NCBI RefSeq assembly: GCF_900112345.1
Contig: NZ_FOLB01000008.1
Location: forward strand, 164,874 to 228,873
Origin: Nocardioides terrae
GTDB lineage: Bacteria; Actinomycetota; Actinomycetes; Propionibacteriales; Nocardioidaceae
DNA length: 64,000 nucleotides
Direction: 5' to 3'
Position 1 is the first letter of the stretch; every line of letters begins with the position of its first letter. Positions 57,255-64,000 of the stretch are shown piece by piece. The position numbers were made by a program, and so were the translations under genes. The notes under the pieces are model-generated. The model had not been told where the DNA came from and made no database searches. It worked only from the letters and a program-made list of their open reading frames with translations.

Positions 57255-57941
57255 GTGAGCGATCTGATCGACACCACCGAGATGTATCTCCGGACCATCT
57301 ACGAGTTGGTCGAGGAGGGCATCGTCCCGTTGCGTGCGCGGATCGCGGAGCGGCTGCACCAGAGCGGCCCCACGGTCTCCCAGACCGTGGCCCGGATGGA
57401 GCGTGACGGCCTCCTCACGATCGAGGGCGACCGCCACCTGCAGCTCACCGAGGCCGGCAACCGGCTCGCCACCCGGGTGATGCGCAAGCACCGGCTCGCC
57501 GAGCGGCTGCTCATCGACGTCATCGGCCTGGACTGGGAGCTGGTGCACGAGGAGGCGTGCCGCTGGGAGCACGTCATGTCCGAGACCGTCGAGAAGCGAC
57601 TGCTCGAGCTGCTCGACCACCCGACGGAGTCGCCGTACGGCAACCCGATCCCGGGCCTCGACGAGCTCGGCGGGGACGCCTCCAGGGAGGCGTTCATGGA
57701 GGGTGTCGAGTCGCTCGCGCGCGTCGCCACCGCCGAGAAGGGCACCGTGCTCGTGCGGCGCATCTCCGAGGAGATGCAGAAGGACGAGGTCCTGATGAGC
57801 GCGCTGCGTCGGGTCGGCGCACTGCCGGACCGCTCGGTCACCGTCGTCGCCACCGGGCAGGGCGTGCTGGTGGGCGCCGGCGGAGAGAGTGCCGAGATCT
57901 TCCCCGAAGCCGCGGAACACATCTTCGTTCGGCGGATCTGA
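57255..57941 (+). CDS. DtxR/IdeR-family metal-dependent repressor
   Basis: A 228-residue iron-type (Fe2+/Mn2+) repressor. Winged helix LRARIAERLHQSGPTVSQTVARMERDGLLTIEGDRHLQLTEAG, then the metal-binding and dimer domain. Metal residues fall at exactly the DtxR positions: Met10, His79, Glu83, His98, Cys102, Glu105 and His106 (MRKHRLAERLL, VHEEACRWEHV). A C-terminal SH3-like domain (residues about 150-228) is present. GTG 57255 follows TAGGAT by 6 bases (leaderless). Expected to repress siderophore and uptake genes when iron is plentiful; none lie in this window. Confidence 0.92.
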   Translation: MSDLIDTTEMYLRTIYELVEEGIVPLRARIAERLHQSGPTVSQTVARMERDGLLTIEGDRHLQLTEAGNRLATRVMRKHRLAERLLIDVIGLDWELVHEEACRWEHVMSETVEKRLLELLDHPTESPYGNPIPGLDELGGDASREAFMEGVESLARVATAEKGTVLVRRISEEMQKDEVLMSALRRVGALPDRSVTVVATGQGVLVGAGGESAEIFPEAAEHIFVRRI

Positions 57942-58031
57942 CACCGGATCCGACGGTATTCTTTGCCCCACACCACGGATCCAGGGCTCACCGACCGTTT
58001 CCTGTAGTGATTGAATCGTCTCGGGTACCGA

Positions 58032-58072
58032 CCCCGTCCATGCGCGCCGGGGCTTCGCGCGGACGGTAGGGG
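58032..58072 (+). other. Hairpin in the leader of the small hypothetical gene
   Basis: CCGTCC (58034-58039) with GGACGG (58061-58066), and inside it GCGCG/CGCGC. It ends 5 bases before the GGGAG ribosome-binding stretch, so it could modulate translation. Confidence 0.45.
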
Positions 58073-58086
58073 AAGAGGGAGTCCAG

Positions 58087-58440
58087 ATGGAGCTCATCCA
58101 CGTCGAGCTCTCCTCGGCGGAGGTGGTCGCGGGGACCGGTCCGATCATGGTCCGGCACCGGTCCACCGGCTTGGCGAGCGTCCTGGACGACGGCGAGGAG
58201 GTCGTCGTGACCGACAGCGACGGGGAGTTCCACGCGGGCATCGTGCTGTCGGTGGACCCGGTGCAGTCGGGCGACGACGACCCGACCTATGCGCTGCACG
58301 TCGGTGCCCGGCTGCCGATGGAGATGGCGGCCCAGCGGCTCGCCGACGTCGACCTGCTGCCTGAGAACCAGGGCCTGCACGACATCGTCGACCTGCTCGG
58401 CGAGCTGCGCCGCTCGCCCGACCTCAGGCAACAGCCGTAG
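58087..58440 (+). CDS. Hypothetical protein (small acidic)
   Basis: A 117-residue protein with beta-rich start (MELIHVELSSAEVVAGTGPIMVRHRSTGLASVLDDGEEVVVTDSDGEFHAGIVLSVDP), then helical ALHVGARLPMEMAAQRLADVDLLP and DIVDLLGELRRSP. The first half resembles a small beta-barrel that could bind RNA or nucleotides, but no family is recognised. ATG 58087 has GGGAG 5 bases upstream, and a hairpin lies in its leader. The last 17 bases overlap the convergent sirtuin gene. Confidence 0.65.
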   Translation: MELIHVELSSAEVVAGTGPIMVRHRSTGLASVLDDGEEVVVTDSDGEFHAGIVLSVDPVQSGDDDPTYALHVGARLPMEMAAQRLADVDLLPENQGLHDIVDLLGELRRSPDLRQQP

Positions 58441-59248
58441 GGCTCGCCAGCTCGGCCAGGAACTCGCTGCACCCGGTCGCGACCTTGCAGGTCGCCAGGT
58501 CGTCGCCGCGCGTGGCGCCGCGGTTCACGATCACCACGGGCGTGCCGTTGCGCGCCGCCCGGCGCACGAAGCGCAGGCCGCTCATCACGGTGAGGCTGGA
58601 CCCCGCGACGAGCAGCGTCCCGTCCGTGCCGAGCGCGTCGACCGCGGCGTAGCACCGCTCGACCCGTTCGCGCGGCACGTTCTCGCCGAAGAAGACGACG
58701 TCCGGCTTGAGGATGCCGCCGCACTCCTCGCACGCGGGTACGACGAACCCGACGGTCTCGTCGAGGTCGACGTCCCCGTCGGGGCGGACGGCCGCGTCCG
58801 CGTGGGCGCTCGTCCAACCCGGGTTGTGTTCCTCCAGGCGCTCCTGCAGGGCGGTTCGCGTCGTCACCCTGCGGCAGCCGAGGCAGACGACGTCGGCGAT
58901 GCGGCCGTGCAGCGCCACGACGTCGCGGCTGCCGGCCAGCTCGTGCAGTCCGTCGACGTTCTGGGTGATCAGCAGGGTCGGGTCGAGCTCGGCCAGCGCG
59001 CGGTGTCCGGCGTTGGGCGCGGCCGCCCGCATGCGGCCCCACCCGAGGTGGCTGCGCGCCCAGTAGCGCTGGCGGGCCGCCGGTCCGGACACGAACTCCT
59101 GGAACGTCATGGGTGTGCGGTCCGGAGCACCCGGCCCGCGGTAGTCGGGGATGCCCGAGTCCGTCGAGAGGCCGGCGCCGGTCAGCACCACGAGCGGCCG
59201 TCCGCGCAGCAGGGTGACGGCCGCGGCCCCGGTCGGCTCAGCGGGCAT
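58424..59248 (-). CDS. SIR2-family NAD-dependent protein deacylase
   Basis: A 274-residue sirtuin removing acyl groups from lysine with NAD, giving nicotinamide and O-acyl-ADP-ribose. NAD fold VVLTGAGLSTDSGIPDYRG, LITQNVDGLHELAG, catalytic His in VVALHGRIADVVC. The zinc site is made of CLGCRR and CEECGG, and the C-terminal half has FGENVPRERVERC and GSSLTVMSGL. ATG 59248 overlaps the end of the DUF2277 gene by 11 bases. The macrodomain protein at 44154 could consume its O-acetyl-ADP-ribose product. Confidence 0.92.
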   Translation of the reverse strand: MPAEPTGAAAVTLLRGRPLVVLTGAGLSTDSGIPDYRGPGAPDRTPMTFQEFVSGPAARQRYWARSHLGWGRMRAAAPNAGHRALAELDPTLLITQNVDGLHELAGSRDVVALHGRIADVVCLGCRRVTTRTALQERLEEHNPGWTSAHADAAVRPDGDVDLDETVGFVVPACEECGGILKPDVVFFGENVPRERVERCYAAVDALGTDGTLLVAGSSLTVMSGLRFVRRAARNGTPVVIVNRGATRGDDLATCKVATGCSEFLAELASPTAVA

Positions 59249-59507
59249 ACCGGGTCTCGGCCCGCGCGCGCCGCTTCGCCGCCTCCACCTCGCGGTTCTT
59301 CGGCGGCGCCGTCGTGACCAGGTCCTCGAGCAGGTGACGCGTCGCGTGCGCGACCTCCGCCACCGCCCGGTCGAACGCGGCCTGGTTGACCGTCGCCGGC
59401 CGGGTCGTCCCAGCCACCTTTCGGACGAACTGCAGCGCCGCTGCGGTCACCTCGTCCTCGGTCGCCGGCGGCTCGAAGTTGTTGAGCGGGCGGATGTTGC
59501 GGCACAT
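59238..59507 (-). CDS. DUF2277 domain-containing protein
   Basis: An 89-residue DUF2277 protein, recognised from the family start MCRNIRPLNNFEPPATEDEVTAAALQFVRKVAG and the ensuing AFDRAVAEVAHATRHLLEDLVTTAPPKNREVEAAKRRAR. Function is not established; the fold is helical. ATG 59507 follows TACCCT by 6 bases (leaderless). It overlaps the sirtuin gene by 11 bases, so the two are translated together. The Cys-Arg-Asn-Ile start is highly conserved in the family. Confidence 0.85.
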   Translation of the reverse strand: MCRNIRPLNNFEPPATEDEVTAAALQFVRKVAGTTRPATVNQAAFDRAVAEVAHATRHLLEDLVTTAPPKNREVEAAKRRARAETRYAR

Positions 59508-59645
59508 GCGGTCAGGGTACGTCGCCGGGCGCGGCGCGTGGAGGGGTCGAGACCCGGTCCTGCACTCCCTGGCCCGGACGGGTCACTTTTCCCGGCGTCC
59601 GGTCGGGACCGTCCCCTGCGGGCACCGCCGTTCGGTGTCTCGGCC

Positions 59646-59651
59646 TAGGGT
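59646..59651 (+). promoter_or_regulatory. Leaderless promoter -10 (TAGGGT) for the histidine kinase
   Basis: TAGGGT, then 6 bases, then GTG 59658. Confidence 0.5.
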
Positions 59652-59657
59652 GGTCCG

Positions 59658-60668
59658 GTGCACGGACGCCACCGGGCAGCCGAGACGGCCACCCCCGACG
59701 ACGCCGCGACAGCCCAAGCGTTGCTGGACGCACTCGAGCTCATCGGGTCCGCCGAGGACCTCGATGGGACGCTGCGCCGCCTCGCTGCGGTCGGTCGCGC
59801 CCTGGCGCAGGCGTCGTACGCCGTCGTGGAGCTGTGCGGATCGGACGCACCCGACCTCCGCGTCGCGGAGGGAACGGTCGTCGAGGGCGGCCACGAGCGG
59901 CTGCACGCCGACCTGCGCACCCGCGGCGTCCTGCTCGGCCGGATCGTCGTCGGCCGGCCCGAGGAGGCGTTCGTCGACGAGGACCGCCGGCTCGTCGACC
60001 GGCTCGCCGGACTCAGCGGGTCGCTGGTCGTCGAGGCGATGGCCCTCGAGGACCGCGACAGCACCCGCGAGCGGATGCTGACCGCGGACCGCGGCCGGAT
60101 CGCCCGCGACCTGCACGACCTCGTCATCCAACGGCTCTACGCCACGGGGCTGCACCTGCAGGCCGCGAAGGCCGGCGACCACGACTCGGTGGGGTCGGCG
60201 ATCTCGACCGCCGTGCGCGACATCGACACGGCGATCAGGGACGTGCGGGCCACGATCTTCGAGCTGAGCCGCGGCCCGGCCCGCTCGCTGGCTGCCGAGG
60301 CGAGGGCCCTCGTCGAGGAGTACGCCCCCGCGCTCGGGTTCACGCCGGCCCTGCGGATCAGCGGTCCCGTCGACACCGTCCTCGTCGAGTCGGTGGCCGA
60401 CGAGGCGCTGCTGGTGCTGCGCGAGGCACTGTCCAACGTCGCGCGGCACGCACAGGCGTCGACGGTCCAGGTCGAGCTGACCGCCTCGCCGGCGTGGTTC
60501 ATGCTGCGGGTCACCGACGACGGGGTCGGGATCCCGCCGCGCGCGGGCATCGCCAGCGGCCTGCGCAACGCCGGCCGCCGCGCTGCGACGCGCGGTGGCG
60601 TGATGCGCACCGGCGACGTCACGCCGCACGGCACCAGCCTGGTCTGGCTGGTGCCGGCGAGCAGCTGA
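59658..60668 (+). CDS. Orphan GAF-type histidine kinase (DevS/DosS-like core)
   Basis: A 336-residue sensor kinase. A GAF-like domain (about residues 25-125, SYAVVELCGSDAPDLRVAEG ... LLGRIVVGRPEEAFVDEDRRLVDRLAGL) precedes the HisKA_3 dimer helix RGRIARDLHDLVIQRLYATGLHLQAA with phospho-His153. The ATPase domain is short: REALSNVARHAQAS (N box) and VTDDGVGIPPRAG (G1). No transmembrane segment, so cytosolic. This is the two-component class that usually pairs with NarL/DevR regulators, but none lies beside it. GTG 59658 is leaderless (TAGGGT). Confidence 0.85.
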   Translation: MHGRHRAAETATPDDAATAQALLDALELIGSAEDLDGTLRRLAAVGRALAQASYAVVELCGSDAPDLRVAEGTVVEGGHERLHADLRTRGVLLGRIVVGRPEEAFVDEDRRLVDRLAGLSGSLVVEAMALEDRDSTRERMLTADRGRIARDLHDLVIQRLYATGLHLQAAKAGDHDSVGSAISTAVRDIDTAIRDVRATIFELSRGPARSLAAEARALVEEYAPALGFTPALRISGPVDTVLVESVADEALLVLREALSNVARHAQASTVQVELTASPAWFMLRVTDDGVGIPPRAGIASGLRNAGRRAATRGGVMRTGDVTPHGTSLVWLVPASS

Positions 60669-60838
60669 GGCGCACATCTTCCGGCCCGGAGGCCCACGGC
60701 CCATCAGATCTGCGGACGCGCTCCGCCTCGCAGAAAATCCGGCGCTGATGCGTGACGGGAGGCACTCGGCGGGTGTTAGGTGTCTTCCTGACGACGCGGC
60801 CCATTCGGGGGTCGCTCGACTCTCGGGAGGTCCCACGC

Positions 60839-62470
60839 ATGAGACGAGTCCTGTCCGTCGTGGCCGGAGCGGTTCTGGTGAGCTCAGGGCTCGCCACCGC
60901 AACGGCCCAAGCCCAGCCCGCCGGCCACCCCGGCAAGGGCGGTCACGGACACCACACACCCGCGACGCCGGCGTACACCCCGCCGCCGATCGACTGGGGC
61001 ACCTGCCCGACCGCGAGCCTGCAGAACGCCGGTGCGCAGTGTGGCTACGTCACGGTCCCGTTGGACTACGCCCACCCGCGCGGCCAGAAGATCCAGCTCT
61101 ACGTGTCCCGGATCGAGCACAAGACCAGCGACGCCGACGCCCAGGGCCCGATGCTGACCAACCCGGGCGGACCCGGCGGCTCCGGACTCGGCCTGTCCCG
61201 GCTGGGCGCCTCGGTGCCCGACCACGGTGGTGACCCGTTCGACTGGATCGGCTTCGACCCGCGTGGTGTCGGTCGCAGCATCCCGTCGCTGAGCTGCGAC
61301 CCGTCGTACTTCAAGGCGGGGCGGCCGGCCTACGAGCCGGGGCCCGGCATCGAGAAGTTCTGGCTCGACAAGGCCGCCGGCTATGCCGCCGACTGCGACG
61401 AGGCGGGCGGCGCGCTGCTCGACCACGACCGGACCACCGACTGGGTCAACGACATGGAGAGCATCCGCAAGGCCCTGGGTGCGAGGAAGATCAACTACTA
61501 CGGGTTCTCCTACGGCACCTACCTCGGCCAGGTCTACGCCACGCTCCACCCCGACCGGGTCGGGAAGTTCGTCCTCGACGGCGTCATCGGCGCCAGCCAG
61601 GCGTGGTACGAGCTCAACCTCGAGCAGGAGAAGCAGTTCGACCCCAACATCGACACCTTCTTCGACTGGATCGCCGACAACGACGCGTCCTACAGGCTCG
61701 GCACCGACGGCAAGGCCGTGCGGCAGATCTACTACGACACGCTCGCCGACCTGACCGCCCACCCGCAGGCCGACTTCGGCCCGTCGGACTGGAACGACAT
61801 CTTCGTGGGCGCCGCCTACTACGTCTACGACTGGGACTTCTACGCCCACGTCCTCGCGGCCGCCGCCGGCGGTGACCTGGCACCTGCCAAGGAGGCCTAC
61901 GGCGCGCCGGACGACGCCACCTACGCGACCTACATGGCGGTCGAGTGCAGCGACGCCCCCTGGCCGAGCTGGAGGACGCAGCGCCGCGACGCCTTCAAGG
62001 TCGCGGCACAGGCGCCGTTCCTGGCCTGGAACAACACCTGGTACAACGCGCCGTGCCTCACCTGGCCGGCTCCGTCGACCAGGCCGGTCAGGGTCGACGG
62101 CAGGAAGGTCCCGCCGATCCTGCTGATCGAGGAGACCAACGACGCCGCAACGCCGATGGAGGGCGCACTCGAGGCCCGGCGTACGTTCCCGAGGTCGGTC
62201 ATGATCGAGGGCGTCGGTGGTACGACGCACGCGGGCTCGCTCTCAGGCGTGAGCTGCACCGACGACAAGATCGCGGACTACCTGCTGACGGGTCACCTGC
62301 CGAGGCGTAAGCCGGGCAACCGCTCCGACGCGCAGTGCGACCCGGTGCCCCCGCCGGCCGCCACGCCGGTCGAGGGAGCAGCAGCGTCGGCGAAGGCCGG
62401 GGCCGCCGCTCACCAGCGGGTCGGCGGCCTGCGCCGGCAGATCATGGAGGCGGCGATGCCGCAGCCGTGA
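60839..62470 (+). CDS. Secreted alpha/beta-hydrolase peptidase (tripeptidyl aminopeptidase-like)
   Basis: A 543-residue secreted serine hydrolase resembling the tripeptidyl aminopeptidases of Streptomyces. Signal peptide MRRVLSVVAGAVLVSSGLATATAQAQ, then a low-complexity His/Gly stretch, IDWGTC and VTVPLDYAHPRG. Oxyanion segment PGGPGGSG, catalytic Ser224 in YYGFSYGTYLG, and a late TTHAGSLSG with the catalytic His. A TAP-like C-terminal region contains EETNDAATPMEGAL. ATG 60839 has GGGAGG 9 bases upstream. It ends with a strong terminator at 62495. Confidence 0.88.
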   Translation: MRRVLSVVAGAVLVSSGLATATAQAQPAGHPGKGGHGHHTPATPAYTPPPIDWGTCPTASLQNAGAQCGYVTVPLDYAHPRGQKIQLYVSRIEHKTSDADAQGPMLTNPGGPGGSGLGLSRLGASVPDHGGDPFDWIGFDPRGVGRSIPSLSCDPSYFKAGRPAYEPGPGIEKFWLDKAAGYAADCDEAGGALLDHDRTTDWVNDMESIRKALGARKINYYGFSYGTYLGQVYATLHPDRVGKFVLDGVIGASQAWYELNLEQEKQFDPNIDTFFDWIADNDASYRLGTDGKAVRQIYYDTLADLTAHPQADFGPSDWNDIFVGAAYYVYDWDFYAHVLAAAAGGDLAPAKEAYGAPDDATYATYMAVECSDAPWPSWRTQRRDAFKVAAQAPFLAWNNTWYNAPCLTWPAPSTRPVRVDGRKVPPILLIEETNDAATPMEGALEARRTFPRSVMIEGVGGTTHAGSLSGVSCTDDKIADYLLTGHLPRRKPGNRSDAQCDPVPPPAATPVEGAAASAKAGAAAHQRVGGLRRQIMEAAMPQP

Positions 62471-62494
62471 CCCTGTCGTCCGGTCAGGAATGAG

Positions 62495-62527
62495 CGAAGG
62501 CCCTCGAGGAATCCTCGAGGGCCTTCG
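62495..62527 (+). terminator. Intrinsic terminator after the peptidase
   Basis: A 16-bp perfect stem, CGAAGGCCCTCGAGGA/TCCTCGAGGGCCTTCG, with a one-base centre (inner pairs open as the loop). It also lies beyond the 3' end of the opposing tRNA-Phe. Confidence 0.85.
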
Positions 62528-62535
62528 TCTGCCTG

Positions 62536-62609
62536 TGGCCAGGGGCGGGGTCGAACCGCCGACCTACCGATTTTCAGTCGGTCGCTCGTACCAACTGAGC
62601 TACCTGGCC
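62536..62609 (-). tRNA. tRNA-Phe (anticodon GAA)
   Basis: On the minus strand: acceptor GGCCAGG/CCTGGCC, anticodon stem ACCGA/TCGGT with loop CTGAAAA giving GAA, T loop TTCGACC, discriminator A. CCA is not encoded. Confidence 0.95.
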
Positions 62610-62694
62610 GGGCGATGGGAGAGACTACCGGACTCTCCGACGGCCCCACGAATCGGGCCGCGCCGGTGACCACACTAGACTGACCGCGCTTGGA

Positions 62695-62767
62695 GCCCCC
62701 TTCGTCTAGCGGCCCAGGACCCCGCCCTTTCACGGCGGTAGCGCCGGTTCGAATCCGGTAGGGGGTG
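62695..62767 (+). tRNA. tRNA-Glu (anticodon TTC)
   Basis: Acceptor GCCCCCT/AGGGGGT (G1-U72), D arm GTCTAGCGGCCCAGGAC, anticodon stem CCGCC/GGCGG with loop CTTTCAC giving TTC, T arm CCGG TTCGAAT CCGG, discriminator G62767. A TAGACT -10 lies at 62676-62681. Lower-GC DNA begins beyond its terminator, so it may be an island insertion site. Confidence 0.95.
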
Positions 62768-62778
62768 CGAGCGTGAAA

Positions 62779-62814
62779 GAGGCCCCGACCAGCGGCGACG
62801 CTGGTCGGGGCCTC
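62779..62814 (+). terminator. Intrinsic terminator after tRNA-Glu
   Basis: A 15-bp perfect stem GAGGCCCCGACCAGC/GCTGGTCGGGGCCTC with loop GGCGAC. Confidence 0.85.
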
Positions 62815-62819
62815 TCGCG

Positions 62820-63293
62820 CCGTGTCCGGCTGTGTCCGGCGTCGGACGGGGTTCTACGGGTGGCTGTGCCAAATCCGTGTCAAAGCTCGCCGCCGCCCCG
62901 CGCGGCTGGTTCACTTCCACCCGCGCAGTTAGCCCAACCAAAGTGGATGCCCCACTCCGTAGCCCAGAATGACGCGAGCCCGCACTCCACGCCGAAACCC
63001 GACGATTCCTGTGACGGCAATGGCTCGAACGGTTGCCGACGCAATAGCCGCCGTTCGACGCTCGCAATCCGAGGCGGCGCGGCCGCTTTGCGATCGGTGG
63101 TCAGTACATGCTGCGTCTGGCGCGCAGCTTGGCGCCCAAAGGGGGCTGCCGGCTCGACGCGAGAACCGCGAGGGCGCAGCAGACGGGTACCTGCCCGGCT
63201 GCTCATTTGAACCGAGGACCGGGGGTGGTTGTGTAACCGCAGCCGCGCCTGGCCTCTACGCCGCCGAGCCGAGACGTCGATAACTACCGCGCC
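62820..63293. other. Gene-poor stretch of lower GC downstream of tRNA-Glu
   Basis: About 470 bases with no convincing gene on either strand: the open frames present are low-complexity and lack family motifs or a ribosome-binding site. Base composition is visibly less GC-rich than the flanks. A direct repeat GTGTCCGGC-T-GTGTCCGGC lies at about 62822-62840. It is probably decayed island DNA; no attachment repeat of the tRNA 3' end could be found inside the window. Confidence 0.5.
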
Positions 63294-63746
63294 ATGTCGG
63301 TGCAGGGTGAGACCATTGCGGCGCTACCGGGCACCTGGCCCAGCGGAGGGTTGATGACTGACGAAGGAATGTTTGTTCGCGTCCGGGACATCGACCCCAT
63401 AAGCGGGCTCGTGTTCTGCACGACCGAACGCGGCAATGTCACTTGGTTCACGCCTGACGATCCCACAATTTGGAAGACTGGCCAGGTCGCGTACGTCAGT
63501 AACGCTGGCAATGTGGTGCTGATTGACGACTCGTTCTGGAGCGTTGGCAATTCCGTCGGTGAGGTAACCCATGCCGACGAGCACGATGCAGTCATCAGGC
63601 TCGACGGACAGCCGCGCAGCTTTCCTCAACGGGACCCAAACCCGTTCGAGGTCGGTCAGCTCATCGAGTTGAATCGCGCTGGGTTTCGTTCCTATGCGTT
63701 CCCTTGGCCAGCAAGTGCCGGCCGGGATGATTCATGGGCAGCGTAG
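63294..63746 (+). CDS. Hypothetical protein, probably truncated by an IS3 insertion
   Basis: A 150-codon frame of lower GC than the rest of the window. The protein (PGTWPSGGLMTDEGMFVRVRDIDPISGLVFCTTERGNVTWFTPDDPTIWKTGQVAYVSNAGNVVLIDDSFWSVGNSVGEVTHADEHDAVIRL and on) resembles the N-terminal beta domain found before an AAA ATPase module in some actinobacterial proteins; the ATPase part is missing here. The last ~18 codons (after about 63692) run antisense into the transposase gene, so the natural 3' end was probably lost to the IS. ATG 63294 has no clear Shine-Dalgarno. Horizontal origin is likely. Confidence 0.5.
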   Translation: MSVQGETIAALPGTWPSGGLMTDEGMFVRVRDIDPISGLVFCTTERGNVTWFTPDDPTIWKTGQVAYVSNAGNVVLIDDSFWSVGNSVGEVTHADEHDAVIRLDGQPRSFPQRDPNPFEVGQLIELNRAGFRSYAFPWPASAGRDDSWAA

Positions 63747-64000
63747 TACGCCGCCTCGACCTCGAGCGGGGTCCTCATGTCGAGCTCCCCGTGCAGGCGC
63801 TGGTTGTTCCACCACCACACGTACTCCAAGGTCGCGAGCTCGACCTGCTCGATCGTGCGCCACGGTCCTCGTCGCCGGATCAGCTCGGTCTTGTAGAGCC
63901 CGTTGACCGCCTCGGCGAGCGCGTTATCAAAGGAGTCACCGACGGTCCCGGTCGACGGCCTCGCGCCGAGCTCGCCGATCCGGTCCGTGTAAACGATCGA
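63692..64000 (-). CDS. IS3-family transposase OrfB (integrase core), C-terminal part
   Basis: The frame read leftward from base 64000 ends at the TAG at 63692-63694 and gives IGELGARPSTGTVGDSFDNALAEAVNGLYKTELI, PWRTIEQVELATLEYVWWWNNQRLHGEL and RTPLEVEAAYYA. The GDSFDNALAEAVNGLYKTELI segment with its Glu is the last part of the DDE catalytic core of IS3 OrfB transposases, and WWWNNQRLH is the family tail. The gene continues beyond the window edge. The terminus after the YYA helix (HESSRPALAGQGNA) may include host or foreign sequence past the IS end. Confidence 0.88.
   Translation of the reverse strand, partial: SIVYTDRIGELGARPSTGTVGDSFDNALAEAVNGLYKTELIRRRGPWRTIEQVELATLEYVWWWNNQRLHGELDMRTPLEVEAAYYAAHESSRPALAGQGNA
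63692..64000 (-). mobile_element. IS3-family insertion sequence, one end
   Basis: Only the 3' part of the transposase gene is inside the window. The IS boundary is probably in 63660-63740, but no terminal inverted repeat could be identified because the other end is missing. Confidence 0.65.

Noticed and set aside
57942..58086. Riboswitch upstream of the small hypothetical gene
   Set aside because: Only one hairpin can be drawn, and no known riboswitch core motif was recognised.
62880..63206. Protein-coding gene on the minus strand after tRNA-Glu
   Set aside because: Arg/Ala-rich frame with no motif, no ribosome-binding site, and no family resemblance; left as gene-poor DNA.

Overview
This is a 64-kb chromosomal stretch of a high-GC actinobacterium. 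The order tRNA-Thr, tRNA-Met, rpmG, two MaoC/Had-type hydratases, murB, tRNA-Trp, secE, nusG, rplK, rplA, rplJ, rplL, rpoB, rpoC is the conserved actinobacterial ribosomal/RNA-polymerase neighbourhood. A complete mce lipid-import operon, DtxR-type metal regulator numbering, frequent GTG/TTG starts, leaderless starts of the TANNNT-N6-8-ATG/GTG kind and the protein sequences point to Propionibacteriales, most likely a Nocardioides-like organism. The genus is an inference.

Layout. 0-2 kb: end of a ROK-family gene, a palindromic repeat cluster, an amidase. 1.8-14.3 kb: the tRNA/ribosomal/secE/nusG block, with convergent genes for RlmC, a DUF4190 membrane protein, adenosine deaminase and an aspartate aminotransferase. 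A hypothetical gene and a DnaB-C-like ATPase, separated by a tandem repeat cluster, sit between rplA and rplJ. 14.5-25.9 kb: a single mce operon (MceG-like ATPase, two YrbE permeases, MceA-F, two Mce-associated proteins, one with a degenerate J-domain) placed between rplL and rpoB. 26-33.6 kb: rpoB and rpoC with their own promoter and a strong terminator. 33.7-46.7 kb: housekeeping and accessory metabolism: quinone oxidoreductase with HxlR regulator, geranylgeranyl-reductase-like flavoprotein, tandem Nudix protein, D-lactate-dehydrogenase-like FAD/FeS protein, methyltransferase, secreted propeller, topoisomerase IB, macrodomain protein, SerC, GNAT. 46.7-48.5 kb: citrate synthase and PdxH. 48.6-55.5 kb: two drug-efflux modules, a TetR gene with a heterodimeric ABC exporter and a DHA2 MFS exporter with a MarR gene. 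A promoter-driven, highly structured RNA carrying a 12-codon ORF with an extreme Shine-Dalgarno lies between them. 55.5-62.5 kb: GH13 alpha-glucosidase divergent from a DtxR/IdeR regulator, a small hypothetical gene, a sirtuin with a DUF2277 gene, an orphan histidine kinase and a secreted peptidase. 62.5-64 kb: tRNA-Phe, tRNA-Glu and then visibly lower-GC DNA with an unknown gene cut by an IS3-family transposase, which looks like the edge of a genomic island.

Main points of interest: the structured RNA and mini-ORF at 53.07-53.27 kb; two families of intergenic palindromic repeats that run into coding sequence and supply protein termini; a leaderless 28-codon membrane-peptide gene coupled to a methyltransferase; and an mce operon inserted in the rplL-rpoB interval with a J-domain-like fusion at its end. 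All functional calls rest on reading motifs by eye. No database search was run.
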